Shown here piece after piece: positions 26,020 to 36,030 of a DNA stretch of 64,000 nucleotides. A program made the translations under genes and the position numbers. The notes beneath the pieces were generated by a model, which did no database searches, was not told where the DNA came from, and worked only from the letters and a program-made list of their open reading frames with translations. The DNA lies in the NCBI GenBank assembly GCA_027886175.1, contig JAJNNQ010000029.1:1426001-1490000 (forward strand), given 5' to 3'. Source of the DNA: Phylloscopus collybita. Its lineage: Eukaryota > Chordata > Aves > Passeriformes > Phylloscopidae. The first letter of the stretch is position 1. Each line of letters opens with the position of its first letter.

Positions 26020-26425
26020 GGACTGGATGATTGAGCAACACCCCTTCCTAGACAAAGGGATGAAAAAGGGGTTGGGCCGTGCTAAGTAGCAGGGAAAAAG
26101 GGTGGTTTCAGAGGTTTTTGGTATGTAGAGTATGGTAATGTAGTAGTTCTCATAGGCTATATGTAGATTCTGTAGGTTTTGTACCCTGTACTGGTTGGTT
26201 GATGCTGACCAGAATATTCAGCATGGGAAAAGATAAAATGTAATGTAACAAGAAACTCGGCCTCTTGGACATTTTCTCTCTCTTGGATGCGCCCTCTCCC
26301 TTGGACTCTCTCTCTCTGGGCTGCTCCCTGCCTCAGCTGGTGCTGGTCAGGCTGCTACCCCCACGACCAATACACACGTGTCCTAAGAGCACCCCAGTCT
26401 CTGGAAGTCTTTCATCGGACCCCAC
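26020..26425 (+). mobile_element. LTR-like sequence (probable solo LTR)
   Basis: It has a promoter-like GATAAAATG near 26235, a C/T-rich middle (CTCTCTCTTGG near 26275), and a C-rich end (GGACCCCACAGCAGCA near 26428) resembling a U5 terminus. CpG content is above the flanks. I found no convincing target duplication, so the ends are approximate and the family is not identified. Confidence 0.4.
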
Positions 26426-26429
26426 AGCA

Positions 26430-29135
26430 GCACGTTACCTATAGAAAGAAGTCATAAATTATATCATTTTGGATATAGACTACTTTGTTTGCTTGAAAAG
26501 GGTTACAAATGCCTGGTTTTGTTTGCTCCCCTGCATTTCTTGCTGTGGAGGACTGTGAAGAATAATACTTTGAAAAAAAACCCCCTTGGAACAGCAGTTT
26601 TATTCTTGGAAAAAAGCATTACCATTATTCATTTATTATTTGAAGAGGAAGCAGCATGAAGCAAAGCTGAGCTGCTGTAGCACTTATTACATGACTCTGT
26701 AAACTGCAAGTGGGAAAGGGGAACGTGCAAAATGTCTGCTTTTCCTTTCTCTTTCATTATACCTGCACAAAATTAGAGAGGACTCAAATTCTATGCAGAA
26801 GGGAAAATGCTTCTGAACCGATCCTAAAATATACACGTACTTAAGTGGTTCTATAACTGCTTTGATTTTTGTCCTTTCTGAAGTTCAGAAGGCAAGATGC
26901 AAGGCTGCATATTCAAAATAACAAAAAACTCCAAAAGGATGTGAAAGAGAAACAAATATTCATACAAGGGGGAAATCTGAGATCTGATATGGGTGTAAAT
27001 GCAGCTGGCAGGGAAATAACTGCCTCCACTAAAGCTCAACATTCTCTGTACTGGAGGCACATATTCTCAACTACTAAGTTTCTGAGAAAGTGCTATAATA
27101 AGTTATGCCACTAGAATTAACAATTTTCCTGTACCTTGAACTTAATATAGCTATGCTTGCTACGTTTGCTGTGAGGTTACTCATTAATTTTCATTAATTA
27201 CATTGATTCTTTAAAATGCTACTTTGTTAATCACTATCTATTAGTGATAGTTTTTGCCTGGTGAGTATTTTGAGAGCTATTTTCTTTAAAGTGAAAGAGG
27301 AGTTTCAAAATAATCAGTAATTTAAAGAATTATACTAAAATTCCTGTTAAAAAAAAAATAAAAAGCTGAAGATGTAATATTGCAAGGTATGTATATGATC
27401 ATGCACTAGAAACTGAAAACTGGAGCCAGTTATTTTCTGAATGGGACATTGCCAAGGGAAATTGGAGTCAAGGGGTGAGCGGCAGTCGCTGTATGACCAT
27501 TTCTTTCGTGGAAAGCTACTAAACACTGCTCTACTTGGGGGTATATGAATCTGTCTTCAAAGTGAAATGCTGTAAATGCTTCAACCTCCAGGCCTCTTCA
27601 AAGAAATTAAATGTCTGTTATAGCTAGTATTTCATTATTTTAATAAAGAAGATAAAAGGTGATAACTTAATTCTTCTTATTAATTGGTGATATATGCAAT
27701 ATGAAGGTTTGAGGACATAGACAAGTCAAAACATTAAGAATGGCTTTTCTACTACTTCATATGAATACAAGAAACTTTGCTTCACACCAGAGAAGCAAAA
27801 GAACAGTAATATCATCAAAAGATCTAGTTAAGTGGCTAAGGGTAACATCACCTGAAATTGCAATAGAGAAAATATCTGGTACTCAGCTGGAATTTTGATA
27901 TTCATGTTTTCTGTTTCTTGAACAAATTCAGGCTTAACTAAGTGTGTTCTGCCACCTTGGCATTTTTCATTTACTTCAAAATGCCTGCCCTATATTCCTT
28001 AGTTTATCTTTTACATTGTACAAGCTGCTGCAAACTGTTAAACTGCAGCTATTTGAGGCTGAATGATTGTTATAATATAAAGTGAGCAGGCAACACCCAC
28101 TACAGTTATGGCTGAGATTTGATTTGCAACCCCAACATGTAGCCAGTAAATTAATCTTAAATGATTTAACTCAACTCAAATGAAGTAGGAACTGTGTTGA
28201 TAAAGGTCAAACACCATCTCCCTTTTTTCTGTTTAAGTTTGAAGTCTTTTACCACTGTCTTTGAGTCTTTGAGTTTTTACCACTGATACCACAGCAAACC
28301 TGCCATTTTCTGCTGACAAAGATTCTTCAGCATTTTAATCTGGTGGCATTTTTTAATAATTTATTTCTATGATTAACTGTCATAAAAACTCAGGAGAGAA
28401 GCATATATGTATTTAGTAGAGATACTTTTAAAATATAGAACAATGAAAATTAAAAATGTTCCATATTTGTTGCAAACTGGATCTCACTTGATGAAGCCAT
28501 ATTTTAATAATGTGGTAATTTGCATTACAATACTTGTCCTTTGACCATCAACTGATCCCAAGATCTAAACCCTAGCACTGATATATGAGTGTGTTTGAAA
28601 TACGGCATCAATGTCGACCTCACCCTGTGCCTGAAGCATCACTGAATGTTTTTCTCCCTTGCAGAGTAAGCAGAGAAACAAGAACCTAGAAAAACTTTCT
28701 TCTAACTCATTTCCCATAAGAAATTACTTCTGAACACCTAAATAGTAGCTCATTTTGTTTAAGTACTGTTGTGAGCCAGCAAGATTTCCCATGTGGCCCC
28801 TGTATGTATTCTCCTTGGTGCCAATATCCCTCTTCAAACTGGAAGAATATACCATTTTGATATACAGATAGGTTTCCTGGATCCCTTAATCCTCCTCACT
28901 GATTAATCTGAGACTAATATAATGGGCTAATTTTCAATATTATCCCACAGTCTTGGCAGACTGTGTATTATGATGTGAATCAATCTGATTCATTTATCTG
29001 ATCTGTTAATTAATAATAGGATTATTCAGCTAATCCTTGTGTTTTATGATTAAATGAATTATTTGTGACTTTGCAGAAATTAACTACTATTTTAATTAAA
29101 TCAATAAAAGGATGGTTGGAATTATTAATGTTTTA
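26430..29135. other. AT-rich non-coding stretch
   Basis: No gene was recognised. The last ~180 bp (28950-29110) is dense in TAATTA- and ATTTA-type words, with TGATT and AGTCTT-type words interleaved. It looks less decayed than the surroundings, so it is flagged as a possible conserved non-coding element. Confidence 0.45.
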
Positions 29136-29139
29136 ATAG

Positions 29140-29455
29140 GATAATGTCTCCATCAGTGACACAGGATCAAGTACGCCCTCAGCAAATTTGCAGATGTCAC
29201 TGAACAGTGTGGTGCTACTGCCACTCCTGAGGAATTGGGAGGCCATCCAGAGGGACCTGGAGAAGCTTAAGAAGTGGGTGCATGAGAACCTCACAAGGTT
29301 TAACAAGACCAGGTTCAAAGTGCTACACCTGGGTAGGGACAACCCCCAGTACCAACACAGGCTGGGGGATGAACAGATGGAGAGCAGCCCTGGGGAGAAG
29401 GGCTTGGGGGTGCTGGTGGGTGAGAGGCTGGACATGACCCAGCAATGTGACATTT
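29140..29455 (+). mobile_element. CR1 LINE fragment, RT C-terminal part
   Basis: The plus-strand translation follows CR1 ORF2 after the reverse transcriptase core. It includes [10 protein letters not shown] near 29240, [12 protein letters not shown] near 29280 and [14 protein letters not shown] near 29404-29445. The reading frame is largely open across 29188-29499, so this copy is younger than most here, but it is truncated at both ends. Confidence 0.85.
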
Positions 29456-29459
29456 ACCT

Positions 29460-30210
29460 AAATTTGATTAAAGTAGCTCAAATATTTTCATACACTTAAA
29501 AATAAAGAACATTTAAAAATGTATCCCAAGACTACTTTTAGCAGAAGACCTAAATTAATGTCTGCTCCTTGGTGTACTGCTATAAACAAAGGGGTAATAA
29601 GTGCATATTACCTTCTTCAATTCAAAAAGAATAAAACCTTGACTTTGAATGACAATTGTCTATAATATTTTCATATAATCTACTTGAAAAATATTGATAG
29701 AAATGATGCATCTTCATCACTGCAGTGATAAATCTGAAGCAAATCCATTAAAACATTTTAAATACTCACTCTTATGGCTGTATACAAACTAAACACTAAT
29801 AAAATTGAAATTTGTTTCCAAAACCGCTGGCAAAAAGTAAGAAATTACCAATATGTTGCAGCTGAAAAATTATTAGTAGTGTCAACCCATCTTGATGAGA
29901 AGGTTATCATTTTACATGTCTTTAATTCCAAGGGTGTGAAATATTGCCTTTAGTAAAAAAGAAACAAAAACCAAAACAAACAAACCAAAAAAACCAATGC
30001 CTTTTTCTTCCAAAATTTACATTTCAAATAGAAAATATTTAGTATCAGGTATCACAAATATTTAATGTAGTGCAGTGTGGAGGACTTGATGCTTTAATTC
30101 TCTTTCAAACTTTGTTGAATATGCTGCTCTTCAAATTGCCACTACATCTAATTATTTTCCATTTCCATTTCTTGAAATATAAATTATTTAATTGTTCCTT
30201 CTACCTCAAC
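29460..30210. other. AT-rich non-coding stretch
   Basis: Unremarkable AT-rich sequence up to the provirus. A short CAAA-rich run lies at 29962-29990. No gene was seen. Confidence 0.5.
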
Positions 30211-30215
30211 ATGGG
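30211..30215 (+). repeat. Target-site duplication ATGGG, left copy
   Basis: ATGGG directly precedes the left LTR and is repeated at 36563-36567 directly after the right LTR. A 5-bp duplication is the length usual for ERV-L-class insertions. Confidence 0.75.
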
Positions 30216-30746
30216 TGTGCTGGTTTGAAAGCAAAACCAGTGAGACTCCCAGTCAGAGATACAATTTAATAGAAGAAGAAGGGAAAAAAAGGTGAAATAA
30301 ATAGAATGATACAACCTAACACCCTGTTGGTCAGGGTGTTTGAAGCAGTCTGGGAATCCTCCTGGAGCAGCAGATGTGGTTGCGCTGGAGCAGAGATGAT
30401 CCAAAGCAGTGATCCCTGTAGAAACGTCTGGTAGCTCGTCTCCTCTGAGAGTTCAGTGGATAGAAGCTGCCAGTGAGGTCTCAAACCCTGGATTATATCC
30501 AGGTGGGAATGCTTGGCTCCTCCCCCTGGGCAGAGCATCTCACAATGGCATGATTCATCTTATCAGTCATGCAAATGGATCCTTGATGGCCCATTAAACA
30601 TACGTTATCATAAGATAACGTCTTCCGGGAAGGCATTGTTGGGCTCGTTAACAGAAGATAAGGAGAACAGTGCCCCACCTTGGCTCCAACGGCTCATGGG
30701 GATAGAATACATCCCCGGGCACAATTTTATACTGTAACCTAGGACA
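30216..30746 (-). repeat. Provirus 3' LTR (531 bp)
   Basis: Read on the minus strand it starts TGTCCTAGGTTACAG and ends CCAGCACA. Visible elements are an inverted repeat ACGTTATC / GATAACGT (30602-30621), an octamer ATGCAAAT (30569-30576), a TATA-like centre inside the inverted repeat CCTGGAT / ATCCAGG (30487-30503), and ATTAAA (minus strand, near 30270) as a likely poly(A) signal. It matches the other LTR at 491 of 492 positions from 30221 to 30712, but diverges in the outermost 34 bp. Confidence 0.93.
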
Positions 30747-30765
30747 TAATCCACCCCTTATTCTA
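30747..30765 (-). other. Polypurine tract region next to the 3' LTR
   Basis: On the minus strand a purine-rich AGAATAAGGGGTGGA is followed by TTA and then the TG of the LTR. The position immediately upstream of U3 is where plus-strand DNA priming occurs in retroviruses. The purine run is short and stops three bases before the LTR, so the exact edge is uncertain. Confidence 0.6.
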
Positions 30766-31916
30766 TCACCATCTACATCATACACTCTCACAGATACATA
30801 CATATACATACGTATATACACAGAATAAAACCCTACATGCTAATTTTAGTTCTCACTCAAAGTTAAGTCTCCTTGTGGTACACAACAGGTTTCTCCATCT
30901 TTTTGCATTACCCACCAAGTGTAACCAGGTCCTTGAGCAAAAACAATCCCACGGATGGGTCTGCCTTTGCCTGAGGTGGGATTAATCCAAACAGTCTTTC
31001 CTAAAATCCCTTTCAGGTGTACCACAGGGACTTTATCTCCATCCACTGTGTGCAAAGGTTCAGACTGGGCCGGACCAGCTCGATTGATGGAGCCTCGGGT
31101 GTTTACCATCCAGGTGGCTTTGGCTAAGTTTATGTCCCAATTCTTGAAGGTCCCTCCACCAAGTGCCTTCAGGGTAGTCTTTAATAGTCCATTGCACCGT
31201 TCAACTTTCCCGGCGGCTGGTGCATGATAAGGGATGTGGTATATCCATTCAATACCATGTTCTTTGGCCCAGGTGTTTATAAGGCCATTCTTAAAATGTG
31301 TCCCGTTGTCTGACTCGATTCTCTCCGGGGTGCCGTGTCTCCACAGGACTTGTTTTTCCAGGCCCAGGATGGTGTTCCGGGCAGTGGCATGAGGCACAGG
31401 ATAGGTCTCCAGCCAACCTGTGGTTGCTTCTACCATGGTCAGTACGTAGCGCTTGCCTTGGCGGGTCTGGGGAAGGGTGATGTAGTCAATTTGCCAGGCT
31501 TCCCCATACCTGTACTTCAACCATCGTCCACCGTACCACAGAGGCTTCACCCGCTTGGCCTGTTTGATTGCAGCGCAGGTCTCACAGTCATGGATGACCT
31601 GTGAGATGCTGTCCATAGTAAGGTCCACCCCTCGGTCACGGGCCCATCGGTATGTTGCATCTCTTCCCTGATGACCAGAGGCATCATGGGCCCAACGAGC
31701 TAGGAATAATTCTCCCTTGTGCTGCCAGTCTAGATCCACCTGTGATACTTTCACTTTGGCAGCTTTGTCTACCTGCTCATTGTTGCGATGCTCCTCATTA
31801 GCCCGGCTCTTGGGTACATGCGCATCCACGTGCCGAACCTTCACGGTTAGCTTCTCTACTCGGGTAGCAATGTCCTGCCAAATCTCAGCAGCCCAGATGG
31901 GTTTACCTCTGCGCTG

Positions 31917-31919
31917 CTA
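31917..31919 (-). other. In-frame nonsense codon TAG in pol
   Basis: It lies between the RNase H motif Y-T-D-S and the integrase, in the same frame as the rest of pol. Downstream integrase would not be made as part of a full polyprotein unless this codon is suppressed or is an assembly error. Confidence 0.9.
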
Positions 31920-32075
31920 GTTGGCCTTTTTCCAGCGATTCAGCCATCCCCACAGGGCATTAGCTACCATCCATGAGTCGGTGTAGAGATAGAGCCTCGG
32001 CCACTTCTCCCGTTCAGCAATATCCAAAGCCAGCTGTACAGCTTTAAGCTCTGCCATCTGACTCGATCCACCTTG

Positions 32076-32078
32076 TCA
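32076..32078 (-). other. In-frame nonsense codon TGA in pol
   Basis: It lies between the first RNase H aspartate motif (F-T-D-G-S) and the glutamate motif (M-A-E-L-K). It is in frame with both, 53 codons before the TAG. Confidence 0.9.
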
Positions 32079-34018
32079 CTCGGTAGCTTGTGCAACTCGT
32101 CGTGTGGGGCTCCATACTGCAGCTTTCCATTTCCTGTCAGTGCCTATAATTCGGCAGGAACCATCAGTGAAGAGGGCATATCGTTTTTCAGTCTCCGGTA
32201 GCTCATTATATGGTGGGGCCTCCTCAGCACGTGTCACTTGCTCCTCTTCTTCTTCAGAGGATAATCCAAAAGTCTCACCTTCAGGCCAGTTCGTTATAAC
32301 TTCCAGAATCCCAGGGCGATTTGGGTTTCCAATACGGGCGCGCTGCGTAATGAGGGCAATCCATTTGCTCCAAGTAGTGTCGGTGGCATGATGCGTGGAA
32401 GGAACCTTTCCCTTGAACATCCACCCCAGCACCGGCAGTCGGGGTGCCAGAAGCAGCTGCGTTTCCGTGCCAATTACTTCTGAAGCGGCTTGAACTCCTT
32501 CATAGGCGGCCAAGATTTCCTTCTCCGTGGGAGTGTAGTTGGCTTCGGACCCTCTGTAGCTTCGACTCCAGAATCCCAGTGGTCGACCCCGAGTCTCACC
32601 AGGCACCTTCTGCCAAAGGCTCCAGGACAGGCCATTGTTCCTGGCTGCTGAGTACAGCACATTCTTCACATCTGGTCCTGTCCTCACTGGGCCAAGGGCT
32701 ACCGCATGAGCGATCTCCTGCTTGATCTGGGCAAAGGCTTGCTGCTGTTCAGGGCCCCAGTGGAAATCGTTCTTCTTGCGGGTAACCAGGTAGAGAGGAC
32801 TCACAATCTGGCTATACTCAGGAATGTGCATTCTCCAAAAGCCTATGGCACCTAGGAAAGCTTGCGTTTCCTTCTTGCTGGTTGGTGGAGACATTGCAGT
32901 GATCTTGTTGATTACTTCTGTGGGTATCTGGCGACGTCCATCTTGCCACTTGACTCCCAGGAACTGGATTTCTCGAGCCGGTCCCTTAACCTTACTTCGC
33001 TTAATGGCAAAACCAGCTCTCAGTAGAATCTGGATAATCTTCTCTCCTTTCTTGAAAACTTCCACTTCTGTGTTCCCCCACACAATGATGTCATCAATAT
33101 ACTGGAGATGCTCAGGAGCCTCGCCTTTTTCCAGTGCAGTCTGGATTAGTCCATGGCAGATGGTGGGACTGTGCTTCCACCCCTGGGGCAGTCGGTTCCA
33201 GGTATACTGCACACCCCTCCAGGTGAAAGCAAACTGGGGTCTGCACTCTGCTGCCAAAGGAATGGAGAAGAAGGCATTGGCAATATCGATGGTCGCGTAC
33301 CACTTTGCTGCCTTGGACTCCAGCTCGTACTGAAGCTCCAACATGTCTGGCACAGCAGCACTCAGTGGTGGCGTGACCTCATTCAGACCACGATAATCTA
33401 CAGTCAGTCTCCATTCCCCACTGGGCTTACGCACAGGCCAGATGGGGCTGTTGAAGGGTGAACGAGCCTTGCTGACCACCCCTTGGCTCTCCAGTTTACG
33501 AATCATCTCATGGATTGGGGTCACTGAGTCTCTGTCGGTGCGGTACTGCCGACGGTGCACTGTTGCTGTGGCAGTTGGTACTTGTTGTTCTTCAACTCTC
33601 AGCAGTCCCACAGCAAAGGGGTCATCGGAGAGACCAGGCAGGGTATTCAGTTGTCTGATGTCTTCTTTCTCTACAGCAGCTATCCCAAAAGCCCAGCGAT
33701 ATCCTTTTGGGTCTTTGAAATATCCATTTCTGAGAAAATCTATGCCAAGGATGCATGGGGCCTCTGGGCCAGTCACAATGGGGTGTTTTTGCCACCCGTT
33801 CCCAGTTAAACTCACTTCGGCCTCCACTACAGTCAGCTGCTGGGACCCTCCTGTCACTCCAGAAATAGAAACAGATTCTGTTCCTACATACCTTGATGGC
33901 ATCAGGGTACATTGAGAGCCAGTGTCAATCAAAGCCGTGTACTCTTGTGGGTCAGATGTGCCAGGCCATCGGATCCACACAGTCCAATAGATCCGATTGT
34001 CCCTTTCCTCTACCTGGC

Positions 34019-34037
34019 TAGAGGCAGGGCCCCTCTA
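34019..34037 (-). promoter_or_regulatory. gag UAG stop within a small hairpin (possible readthrough signal)
   Basis: gag ends in TAG (34037-34035) and the pol frame continues directly in the same frame. On the minus strand TAGAGG pairs with CCTCTA across a 7-nt loop, so the stop codon itself forms the base of a 6-bp stem. Gammaretroviruses express Pol by suppressing a gag UAG with a structured downstream signal. A similar mode is inferred here from frame and structure only. Confidence 0.5.
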
Positions 34038-35945
34038 TTCCTGCTCACGATGCACGTTGCTATCTTCCTGTAAATATGTTCCTGAGGTCCCTTTGAGAGG
34101 ATCAGTCACATCATCATTTCTATACTGTCTGGAGTTCCGTGCACGAGAGACTGGAGCAGCATTGACTCTAGATGAACTCCTCGTGGTAGGTGTCCCTCTT
34201 TTCAGTTCACGTACCCGGGCTGCTAAGGCGGAGGTGGGTTTTCCATCCCACTTCCTCATGTCTTCTCCATGCTCCCGAAGAAAAGACCAGAGGTTACCTC
34301 GTGGAGTGTATGTTCTCTCTCTGGCTGGGGGACGCCTGCTCCTAATGGCAGAGACTCTTGTTGGTTCTGGCGAGACGTGGTAAATTTCTTCCTTAAGTTC
34401 TTTTTTCAGTTTCTGATGGCCCTCTTCAATCAAGCTTCGGACTTGCTCAGCCAGCCTTGTTTCTACAGATGAGACATGGGTACGAAACGGGGCAGTGACA
34501 GTGTCCTCATAAATTCTTAGTTTGTTGACCAAGACGCCCACCCTGTCCTCGCCTTCCCTCCATTGCAGCGTTGCCAGGTAACGGGAGTACATCTCTGGTC
34601 CCAGTCGTGCGAATCTCAACCACATCTGTGATGTGCACTGAACTTCATCTGGGCTTTTAGGAAATCTCTCGTCCTCTGAGAAAATGATCTCCAGCACAGC
34701 CAATTCCCTCAGGCATCGGATACCTTGTTCCATTGTGCTCCACTTTCCTTGGTGCACCTGGAGATCTTCTTTACAAAGGTATCTGTCCCTCACACTTGTT
34801 AGCAGCCGTTGCCAGAGGCTGAGAGTTTCTTGGGTTCTCCCGATCCCCTGGTCAATGACCACATCCCGGGACAGAGATCCCAGTTGCCTGGTCTCACTTC
34901 CATCCAGAATGGTATCATTGGCTGCAGCGTCCCAGATACGGAGCAGCCAGGTCAGGACAGATTCATTTGGCTGACGGGTGAATTCCCTCCGCAGGTCACG
35001 CAGCTCACCCAGGGACAGAGAGCGAGTGATGATCTCTGGCTCTGTCTCCTCTGCTGGGTGCAAAGGTCCTGCTGCATCCTCGTCAGTCACTATGCGGACT
35101 GACTTGCTCTTTGCTTTCTTCTTCTGAACAGGAGCAACTGCTACCGGTTTAGGCTGTTCCAGTTCAGTGATGGTTTGTGTGGAAATGCTGGAATTTTTGG
35201 CTTCTTTCTCCTCTGTAACAACCTGCACAGACACAGACGTTGTGGCTTTGCTTGGTGCTTCTTTCTCTTCTGTGGCAGTCTGCATAGACGTGGACACTGT
35301 TGCCTTGATTTCGGTTCCTTTCTCCTCTGTGACAGTCTGTGTAGATGCGGACACTGTTGGCTTCCTTTTGGCTTCTGTTTCCTCTGCAACAGTCTGCATG
35401 GACGTGGACACTGTTGGCTGGTTTTTTGGCTTCTGTTTCCTCTGTGACCGTCTGCGTAGACTCGGACGCTGTTGCCTTCTTTTCTCTTCTGCCTCAAGAA
35501 GACGCTGCACTACATCACGTACATCATGTGGTGTTTTGTTTCTGAGCATGGTGCAGGCTGTGCAGAGAAAAGAAAGCAGCACTAACAACAACATTATGCT
35601 GTCCTTGGTATCCAGAGGGAATTCAATATTTTCAAAAACTGCTGTATCAGGCCTGAAAGACTGGAAAAAATTATTCGTTACCCCTCCCCACAGTGGCTGG
35701 GTGAGATTGTTGAGGCCCCAAACAAAACATCCTAGACCGGGACAAGCAAACAAAGTTGAGTACATACTCCAAATTATGCTCATTGCCTTGCAGGTTAGCA
35801 TGCAATAGACATAGTAGATTAATAAAGCAATTTTAGTGCTGTATCCTGGTTTACACCAGAGTATTAAGATCTGCAGATAGTGCCCCATGTGTGGAAAGAT
35901 ATAGAGAGCTAGGTACAAGACAAATGTAAGCATGCTGAGCATCAT
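34035..35945 (-). CDS. gag: ERV-L gag-like polyprotein with N-terminal membrane segments
   Basis: A 636-residue frame is intact from ATG 35945 to TAG 34035. The frame is open further upstream, through the primer site, but without an ATG; a second ATG follows at once. Counting from the ATG, hydrophobic segments lie near residues 2-30, 38-65 and 115-133, suggesting two to four membrane spans. A basic, glutamate-rich stretch follows (about 145-175), then four 19-residue tandem repeats and a partial fifth (176-266). Next come an acidic/basic linker, a capsid-like helical region (about 303-485) related to ERV-L Gag, and an arginine-rich tail. No C-x2-C-x4-H-x4-C zinc knuckle is seen. Gag normally builds the particle shell and binds RNA. 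The membrane segments suggest targeting to the ER, as in other env-less intracellular elements; that is inference. Confidence 0.8.
   Translation of the reverse strand: MMLSMLTFVLYLALYIFPHMGHYLQILILWCKPGYSTKIALLIYYVYCMLTCKAMSIIWSMYSTLFACPGLGCFVWGLNNLTQPLWGGVTNNFFQSFRPDTAVFENIEFPLDTKDSIMLLLVLLSFLCTACTMLRNKTPHDVRDVVQRLLEAEEKRRQQRPSLRRRSQRKQKPKNQPTVSTSMQTVAEETEAKRKPTVSASTQTVTEEKGTEIKATVSTSMQTATEEKEAPSKATTSVSVQVVTEEKEAKNSSISTQTITELEQPKPVAVAPVQKKKAKSKSVRIVTDEDAAGPLHPAEETEPEIITRSLSLGELRDLRREFTRQPNESVLTWLLRIWDAAANDTILDGSETRQLGSLSRDVVIDQGIGRTQETLSLWQRLLTSVRDRYLCKEDLQVHQGKWSTMEQGIRCLRELAVLEIIFSEDERFPKSPDEVQCTSQMWLRFARLGPEMYSRYLATLQWREGEDRVGVLVNKLRIYEDTVTAPFRTHVSSVETRLAEQVRSLIEEGHQKLKKELKEEIYHVSPEPTRVSAIRSRRPPARERTYTPRGNLWSFLREHGEDMRKWDGKPTSALAARVRELKRGTPTTRSSSRVNAAPVSRARNSRQYRNDDVTDPLKGTSGTYLQEDSNVHREQE
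35148..35420 (-). repeat. Tandem 57-bp repeats encoding 19-residue gag repeats
   Basis: Four complete units and one partial unit, each of the form (K/Q)-(P/A)-T-V-S-x-S-(M/T)-Q-T-x-T-E-E-x(5). The units carry S-M-Q-T, S-T-Q-T, S-M-Q-T, S-V-Q-V and S-T-Q-T in turn. They differ by several residues, so the expansion is not brand new. Unit number could vary between copies of the family. Confidence 0.9.
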
Positions 35946-36007
35946 AGCGAACAGGTGTTCTTTTCCCCAATACAAAATTGTAATTCTGACTTTTCTCAAT
36001 ACCTCGT

Positions 36008-36025
36008 GCCCCACGTTGGGCGCCA
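36008..36025 (-). other. Retroviral primer-binding site, lysine tRNA type
   Basis: The minus strand reads TGGCGCCCAACGTGGGGC, a perfect 18-base complement to the 3' end of tRNA-Lys1,2, the same primer type used by several beta- and lentiviruses. It begins 5 bp after the 5' LTR. The gag reading frame is open across it, so almost no untranslated leader separates the primer site from the first gag ATG (about 60 bp). Confidence 0.9.
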
Positions 36026-36030
36026 AAAGA

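Larger units (their letters stand above)
30846..34034 (-). pseudogene. pol: ERV-L pol (protease, RT, RNase H, integrase) with two nonsense codons
   Basis: This is one continuous frame of 1,063 codons in the same frame as gag, broken by TGA (32078-32076) and TAG (31919-31917), both inside the RNase H part; it ends in TAA at 30848-30846. The protease has L-I-D-T-G-S (aspartate near 33926) and I-L-G-I-D-F-L. The RT has L-P-Q-G-W and Y-I-D-D (33101-33090). RNase H has F-T-D-G-S, then M-A-E-L-K and Y-T-D-S between and after the stops. The integrase has the H-x4-H and C-x2-C zinc site and a D, D-35-E triad (codons at 31487, 31310 and 31202, minus strand). All catalytic residues are present. Known ERV-L elements of mammals carry a dUTPase after integrase; here it is absent. 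Confidence 0.92.

Noticed and set aside
32824..33333. Long plus-strand frames inside the provirus (also at 33442-33915 and 35167-35808)
   Set aside because: They are antisense to pol and gag with no family resemblance, and are explained by the minus-strand coding bias.
35946..36026. Extension of gag upstream to the primer-binding site
   Set aside because: The frame is open but begins at TTG inside the primer site and has no ATG before 35945. The ATG is the better start.
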